Program-made: the position numbers and the translations under genes
Notes under the pieces: model-generated
Database searches by the model: none
Told to the model about the DNA's origin: nothing
What the model saw: the letters and a program-made list of their open reading frames with translations, nothing else
Shown: piece after piece, positions 36,507-40,789 of the stretch
Position numbering within the stretch: the stretch's first letter is position 1
How the letters are laid out: the number at the start of each line of letters is the position of its first letter
Assembly: GCF_003605735.1 (NCBI RefSeq)
Contig: NZ_QXTJ01000016.1
Coordinates: forward strand, 230,539 to 271,327
Direction of reading: 5' to 3'
Length of the DNA stretch: 40,789 nucleotides
Origin: Pseudomonas sp. LS-2
Lineage (GTDB): Bacteria > Pseudomonadota > Gammaproteobacteria > Pseudomonadales > Pseudomonadaceae

Positions 36507-38507
36507 ATGACATCGGCCAATCTTGCCCAGCCAATTCCTCGCGTCAGCCTGAACTGGCTGCTCATCGCTCAGGCACTGGTCATCGTGCCCTTCGCCTTGC
36601 ACATCCCCGTGTCGTTGATCGTGTTGTGGCTGGTGTGCACGTTCTGGCGCATTCAGATCTTCCGCATGCGCGTGCGCATGCCAGGCACCTGGGTCAAATC
36701 CGGTCTGCTGGTGGGCACCGCCGGCGGGATCTTTCTGGCCCGGGGCAGCCTGGTAGGGCTCGACGCCGGCGCCGCGCTGCTGATTGCCGCGTTCATTCTC
36801 AAGATGCTGGAAATGCAGACCCGGCGCGATGCGCTGGTGCTGATCTTTCTTGGCTTCTTCTGCGTCGCGGTCGGCTATCTGTTCGAAGACGCGCTGCTGT
36901 GGGGGCTGTTCACGCTGCTGCCCATCGCGACCTTGCTGGCCGGGCTGATCGGCCTGCAACAGTCCAGTCTTTCCAGCAAGCCGGCGAGCAGCCTCAGACT
37001 GGCCGCCAAGCTGTTGGTGCAGGCGGTGCCGCTGATGCTGCTGCTGTTCCTGTTCTTTCCGCGTCTGGACCCGCTCTGGTCGCTGCCGCAGCCCAGCAAC
37101 AAGGCCTTGACCGGGTTGTCCGATAGCATGGCGCCGGGCGACATCGCCGATTTGAGTAAGTCCGCCGCCCTGGTGTTTCGTGCCAGCTTCGAGGGCCAGG
37201 TGCCGCCGCGCAATCAACAGTATTGGCGCGGTCTGACCCTGGAGCAGTTCGATGGCAGGCGCTGGTCGCAGTCCTCGCGGGCACAGGTCCCGGATGCTCC
37301 GGACTGGCGCAGGGAAGGCGAAAAGCTCAGCTACAGCATCGTCATCGAGCCCACCGGAAAGCCCTGGCTGATGACCCTCGATGTCGGCGAAACCGACCTT
37401 GCCGGGGTCAGGCAGATGAGCGATTTCCGCTGGCAGCGTCGTCGTCCCATCGAGCAGTCGATGCTGTACACGGTCAATTCCTGGCCCGACGCCGTGCGTG
37501 AAACCGTGCTCAGCGATGGCGGGCGCATGCAGAACCTGCAGCTGCCAGCCAAGGGCAATCCCGAGGCGCGGGAGTGGGCCGCTGACCTGCATCGCCGCTA
37601 TCCAAAGGTCGATGCGCTGGTCGACGCCATGCTCTCGCATTTCACCGAGCAGCCGTTCCACTACACCCTGAAGCCGCCGCAACTGGGGCCCAACAGCATC
37701 GACGACTTCCTGTTCACCAGCCGCGCCGGTTTCTGCGCCCATTACGCCGGCGCCATGACGTTCGTGCTGCGGGCGGCCGGCATACCGGCCAGGGTCGTGG
37801 CCGGGTATCAGGGCGGCGAGTTGAACCCGGATGGCAACTACATCAGCGTGCGTCAGTTCGACGCCCACGCGTGGGTCGAATACTGGCAGCCGGGCGTCGG
37901 CTGGCGCAGCGTCGATCCAACCGCCGCCGTGGCACCTGCGCGCATCGAGCAAGGTCTGGAACAGGCGCTCGCCAGCGACGAGGATTTTCTCGCCAACTCG
38001 CCCATGTCGGCGCTGCGTTACCGACACCTGGCCTGGCTCAATTCGATCCGCCTGAGTTGGGATAACCTCAACTACGGCTGGCAGCGCTGGGTATTGGGCT
38101 ATCAGGGCCAGCAGCAACTGCAGGTGCTGGGGCGCTGGTTCTCCGGGTTTGAGACGCCGGTGTTCGCCGGTGGCGCGGTGGCGATTCTGGGCTTGTTGGC
38201 GTTGTGGCTGTTCAAGCCCTGGCGTCGGGAAAGTGACTCACAGCTTCGTCTGTTCAATGCCTTCGAACGACTCCTGGCCCGCCATGGTCTCAAGCGTCAG
38301 CAGGGGGAGGGCGCGCAGGCATTCGCCCGTCGCGCTGCGCAGCGCTTTCCTGCCCATGCTGAAGCGATCGAAGGATTCGCCCGGGAGTTCGAGGCGCAAC
38401 GCTATGCGGGCGTCTCAGGTTCGGTCGGGCAGCTGCGCCGACGTCTGAAAAACCTGCGCCGCCGTTTGCCCTGGCGCTTGTCGGCGGTGAAGGACAAGCA
38501 GTCTTAG
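36507..38507 (+). CDS. tgpA: Transglutaminase-domain membrane protein TgpA
   Basis: Encodes 666 residues from the ATG at 36507 with GAGG just upstream; the frame is open earlier but overlaps the DUF58 gene. The N-terminal DUF3488 half has about six helices. A periplasmic transglutaminase/protease-like domain follows with an intact triad: Cys410 (SRAGFCAHYAGAMTF), His454 (RQFDAHAWVEYW) and Asp470 (SVDPTAAVAP). One more helix (about residues 551-569) and a DUF4129-type cytosolic tail finish the protein. P. aeruginosa TgpA (PA2873) has this layout and is reported essential for viability; its substrate is not known. It is the last gene of the coupled moxR operon. Confidence 0.93.
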   Translation: MTSANLAQPIPRVSLNWLLIAQALVIVPFALHIPVSLIVLWLVCTFWRIQIFRMRVRMPGTWVKSGLLVGTAGGIFLARGSLVGLDAGAALLIAAFILKMLEMQTRRDALVLIFLGFFCVAVGYLFEDALLWGLFTLLPIATLLAGLIGLQQSSLSSKPASSLRLAAKLLVQAVPLMLLLFLFFPRLDPLWSLPQPSNKALTGLSDSMAPGDIADLSKSAALVFRASFEGQVPPRNQQYWRGLTLEQFDGRRWSQSSRAQVPDAPDWRREGEKLSYSIVIEPTGKPWLMTLDVGETDLAGVRQMSDFRWQRRRPIEQSMLYTVNSWPDAVRETVLSDGGRMQNLQLPAKGNPEAREWAADLHRRYPKVDALVDAMLSHFTEQPFHYTLKPPQLGPNSIDDFLFTSRAGFCAHYAGAMTFVLRAAGIPARVVAGYQGGELNPDGNYISVRQFDAHAWVEYWQPGVGWRSVDPTAAVAPARIEQGLEQALASDEDFLANSPMSALRYRHLAWLNSIRLSWDNLNYGWQRWVLGYQGQQQLQVLGRWFSGFETPVFAGGAVAILGLLALWLFKPWRRESDSQLRLFNAFERLLARHGLKRQQGEGAQAFARRAAQRFPAHAEAIEGFAREFEAQRYAGVSGSVGQLRRRLKNLRRRLPWRLSAVKDKQS

Positions 38508-38528
38508 TGATGGATAGAGGAGTGTTCC

Positions 38529-39308
38529 ATGTCTGCCATGGTCGATCATCTGGTCGCCGAAATTATCGGCCTCAACGTCAAGTTGCTGGCCTGTCACGCC
38601 CGGCTTGTGGCCTCCACTGACAGTGAGGCGCTGCATGACCTGCGTACCACGGTGCGACGTTTGCGCAGTGTGCTGCGGCCGTTGCGCGGGTTGCCGGGGC
38701 TGGATCGGGTCGAAGAAGCGGCCAAGGGTGTCGGCGATCTGACCACGCCGTTGCGGGACATGCAGGTGCTGGCCGGGTTTTTGCGTGAGAACGGCGAGGA
38801 TCGAGCGGCGCACAAACGCGAGCGCTACCTCGCGACTGCCTGCCCGAACGTCGCCACCTCTCACGAACTGAACCGGCTGTTGGGGGTGCTCGATCAGATG
38901 CCCTCGTTTCTTCGCGCCCAACAGCGGCATGGTCTGCTGAACAAGCTGCGCAAACGTATCGGCAAACGCATGGACAAGCAGTGGAAGAAACTGCGCGAGG
39001 CCATGGCTGATCCAGCCCACGACCGGCATCGCTTGCGTTTGCTGATCAAACGCGTGCGTTACGCCGCCGAAGCCTATCCCGACCTCAGCCATCAGCCAGC
39101 AGGCATGCAGAAACGTCTCAAGGCCGCACAAGGTGCGCTGGGCGACTGGCATGATCATCTGCAATGGCTGGAGCAGGCCAGGCATCACTCGGATCTGGCG
39201 TCCTGTGTTGCCGGTTGGGAGTTGGGCATGCACCGTGCCGAGGCGAAATCAGACCGGCAGCTGGAGCGCCTGTCGCTGGCATGTTTTGGCGAAAAACCTG
39301 CGCAGTGA
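38529..39308 (+). CDS. CHAD domain-containing protein
   Basis: Encodes 259 residues. CHAD domains are all-helical and rich in conserved His and basic residues, and bind inorganic polyphosphate. Here the two repeats show HDLRTTVRRLRSVLRPLRG (about 36-54) and HRLRLLIKRVRYAAEAYPDL (about 160-179), the signature halves, with further LGDWHDHLQWLEQ. No CYTH (triphosphatase) domain is attached. It begins 22 bases after tgpA and could be cotranscribed with it. Probably cytosolic; a role in polyphosphate granules is inference from the family. Confidence 0.9.
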   Translation: MSAMVDHLVAEIIGLNVKLLACHARLVASTDSEALHDLRTTVRRLRSVLRPLRGLPGLDRVEEAAKGVGDLTTPLRDMQVLAGFLRENGEDRAAHKRERYLATACPNVATSHELNRLLGVLDQMPSFLRAQQRHGLLNKLRKRIGKRMDKQWKKLREAMADPAHDRHRLRLLIKRVRYAAEAYPDLSHQPAGMQKRLKAAQGALGDWHDHLQWLEQARHHSDLASCVAGWELGMHRAEAKSDRQLERLSLACFGEKPAQ

Positions 39309-39407
39309 CCCCGATCAGGCCGCAGGATTGGCAGTTATGAACCCTGTCCTGCGGTTCCAGCCTCGCTACCATCGGGTGATGTTGGTCACCTGCCCTGTGG
39401 AGTGCGC

Positions 39408-40202
39408 ATGAAACTTTCCGAGTTACTCGATGCCGTTCGCGCCAACCCAAAATCGGTAACCATACCGGCTTCCTGGTCTCAGGGGCGGTCCTGCTTCGGC
39501 GGGCTGATGGCGGCGCTGCAGTTCGAAGCCATGCGCGCCAGGGTCCCGACGGATCGTCCGGTGCGTTCACTGGCGATCTGTTTCGTCGGTCCGCCTGCGA
39601 TCGATGTGCCGATCTCGTTCGAGGTGGAAATCCTGCGCGAGGGCAAGGCGGTCAGTCAGGTGCTGGGACGCGCCGTGCAGAACGGCGAGACGGTGACGTT
39701 GATTCAGGGCAGCTTCGGTGCGGCCCGAGAGTCGATGATTGCCGTGCAGGCCGAGCCTGCACCGCAGTTCAAGCCGGTGGAGGACGTGCCGGTGTTCCCC
39801 TTCATTCCGGGGGTGATGCCCGAATACCTGCGGTTTATCGACATGCGCTGGGCATTGGGTGGCCTGCCTTACACCAACACAAAATCACCGGCCATCGGTG
39901 GCTATGCGCGGCTCAAGGACGTGGAAAACGAGAGGCTGACTGAAGCCCATTTGCTGGCGTTGGCCGATACCTGGCCGCCTGCGGTGTTGCCGCACCTGAA
40001 CAAACCGGCGCCTGGCAGTTCGTTGACCTGGACCATCGAGTTTGTGCAGCCGTTACCGAAGTTGACCACCCATGAGTGGACGCAATATCGGGCGGTGATC
40101 GAGCATGCGCGCGATGGGTATGGGCATGTTGCTGCAGGATTGTGGACGCCGAACGGGGAACTCGTGGCGATCAGTCGTCAGACGGTGACTGTATTTGGAT
40201 AG
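39408..40202 (+). CDS. Acyl-CoA thioesterase family protein (double hotdog, TesB-like)
   Basis: Encodes 264 residues from the ATG at 39408 with GGAG 5 bases upstream. Two fused hotdog modules are suggested: an N-terminal one (SQGRSCFGGLMAALQFEAMR, VEILREGKAVSQVLGRAVQN) and a C-terminal one ending HEWTQYRAVIEHARDGYGHV and LWTPNGELVAISRQTV, the usual end of 4HBT_3/TesB-type thioesterases. It is expected to hydrolyse acyl-CoA in the cytosol; chain preference cannot be read. A hairpin with 8-bp arms (39320-39327 with 39347-39354) lies between it and the CHAD gene. Confidence 0.87.
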   Translation: MKLSELLDAVRANPKSVTIPASWSQGRSCFGGLMAALQFEAMRARVPTDRPVRSLAICFVGPPAIDVPISFEVEILREGKAVSQVLGRAVQNGETVTLIQGSFGAARESMIAVQAEPAPQFKPVEDVPVFPFIPGVMPEYLRFIDMRWALGGLPYTNTKSPAIGGYARLKDVENERLTEAHLLALADTWPPAVLPHLNKPAPGSSLTWTIEFVQPLPKLTTHEWTQYRAVIEHARDGYGHVAAGLWTPNGELVAISRQTVTVFG

Positions 40203-40279
40203 TCGCAGCCGGCTGGATGCTTCGGGCTGAGCGCTGTTGCGCGAGGGGAATGTGGTAATCCGGGACTCGCCCCGAGACC

Positions 40280-40498
40280 TTATTGGCCTCGGGTCTTGAT
40301 GGCTTGTGCTGCGATCAGTCCGATGATGCCGATACCGGCAGACGTCACGCTGGCGTTCAGCGCCGCATCGAGCAACAACAGGCCTGAGACGATGGACAGT
40401 GGAAAGGCCATGGACGACAACACCCGGTTTGACGACAGGCTGTACTTTTCGGCCGAGAAGAAGTCTTCAAGGTGCAGGTTGGAAATGAACTTGGGCAT
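40280..40498 (-). CDS. Small membrane protein of unknown function
   Basis: Encodes 72 residues from the ATG complementary to 40496-40498, preceded by ACGAGG; the frame is open 21 codons further upstream without a site. The N-terminus is soluble (MPKFISNLHLEDFFSAEKYS), followed by two hydrophobic segments (SSMAFPLSIVSGLLLLDAAL and SAGIGIIGLIAAQAI) and the end KTRGQ. The small size and lack of a known family make it uncertain, but codon use and start context look real. Function unknown. Confidence 0.6.
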   Translation of the reverse strand: MPKFISNLHLEDFFSAEKYSLSSNRVLSSMAFPLSIVSGLLLLDAALNASVTSAGIGIIGLIAAQAIKTRGQ

Positions 40499-40649
40499 GA
40501 TGCGAACCTCGTAAAGCCTGAATAAGAACTGTTTTCGATGAGTTGAGAATAGGCCCGGCATCGCACAACGGCGAATCGAGGTTTGCTATCGGCGTCATAG
40601 ACGGCATGCGAGAAAGCAATCGGGGAGGCGGGGTGGCACGAGTCAGATT

Positions 40650-40736
40650 GTGGAGTCGGCTCGTTGGCGAGTGTTGAATATCAGCGGCCTGATCAGTTGC
40701 AGAAAGACCGCATTCGCAGGCAAGCCAGCTCCCACG
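40650..40736. repeat. REP pair near the window end, diverged
   Basis: GTGGAGTCGGCTCGTTGGCG starts at 40650; the inverted partner TTCGCAGGCAAGCCAGCTCC spans 40712-40731. It is a worn member of the family seen at 7980-8060. The rest of the 291 bases after the small membrane gene shows no gene. Confidence 0.6.
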
Positions 40737-40789
40737 GCCTGCGGCCAGAATCAAAAGCAGACTCAACCCACTTTCCCGCTTCTGCGGAC

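Overview
The window is a high-GC chromosomal segment of a gammaproteobacterium that is almost certainly a Pseudomonas (fluorescens/syringae-like lineage). The evidence is the order lpd-sucC-sucD, brnQ, htpG, dienelactone hydrolase, chemoreceptor, fabB-fabA, hybrid kinase, gpsA, thioesterase, two alpha/beta hydrolases, kdpFABC-kdpDE, patatin and small lipoprotein. From memory this follows the P. aeruginosa PA1587 to PA1641 order. It is followed by a MoxR/DUF58/TgpA block that lies elsewhere in P. aeruginosa. The intergenic gaps carry several families of REP/REPIN palindromes of the kind that fill Pseudomonas genomes.

Layout. 1-2.6 kb: end of the 2-oxoglutarate dehydrogenase operon (lpd C-terminus), a structured leader, and succinyl-CoA synthetase sucCD with a clear terminator. 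2.6-4.9 kb: a tandemly duplicated REPIN, a branched-chain amino acid carrier and a small lipoprotein, the last two converging on a bidirectional terminator. 5.1-8.9 kb: htpG behind an excellent heat-shock (RpoH) promoter, a dienelactone hydrolase and a pirin. 9.1-15 kb: a 4HB chemoreceptor with a FliA-like promoter, then fabB, fabA and a PA1611-like hybrid kinase on the minus strand. 15.2-21.6 kb: gpsA, a DUF4389 membrane protein and sixA; a MenI/YdiI-type thioesterase; two overlapping alpha/beta hydrolases; a DUF4892 secreted protein; and a PerM/AI-2E family permease. 21.6-23.5 kb: an OmpR/EnvZ-type two-component pair on the minus strand.

23.5-24.6 kb is a 1.1-kb stretch without a convincing gene. 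It holds a large diverged inverted repeat (about 250-bp arms) enclosing a (GGCAAC)8 microsatellite and a REPIN. Next to it lies the kdp promoter region with a near-canonical KdpE operator. 24.6-32.7 kb is the complete high-affinity K+ uptake system: the tiny kdpF, kdpA, kdpB, kdpC, then the sensor kdpD and regulator kdpE. Hairpins sit at two internal junctions and may split expression levels. 32.8-40.5 kb: a patatin-like protein, a small lipoprotein, moxR-DUF58-tgpA (envelope-associated transglutaminase), a CHAD protein, a double-hotdog acyl-CoA thioesterase and a small unknown membrane protein.

The genes are mostly core metabolism and stress physiology. I see no phage, insertion sequence, CRISPR array, tRNA or rRNA. 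The interesting material is regulatory and repetitive: the sucC leader, the RpoH, FliA and KdpE sites, hairpins inside the kdp operon, the composite inverted-repeat island and the three REPIN families. All functional calls come from reading the translated sequence; no database search was run.
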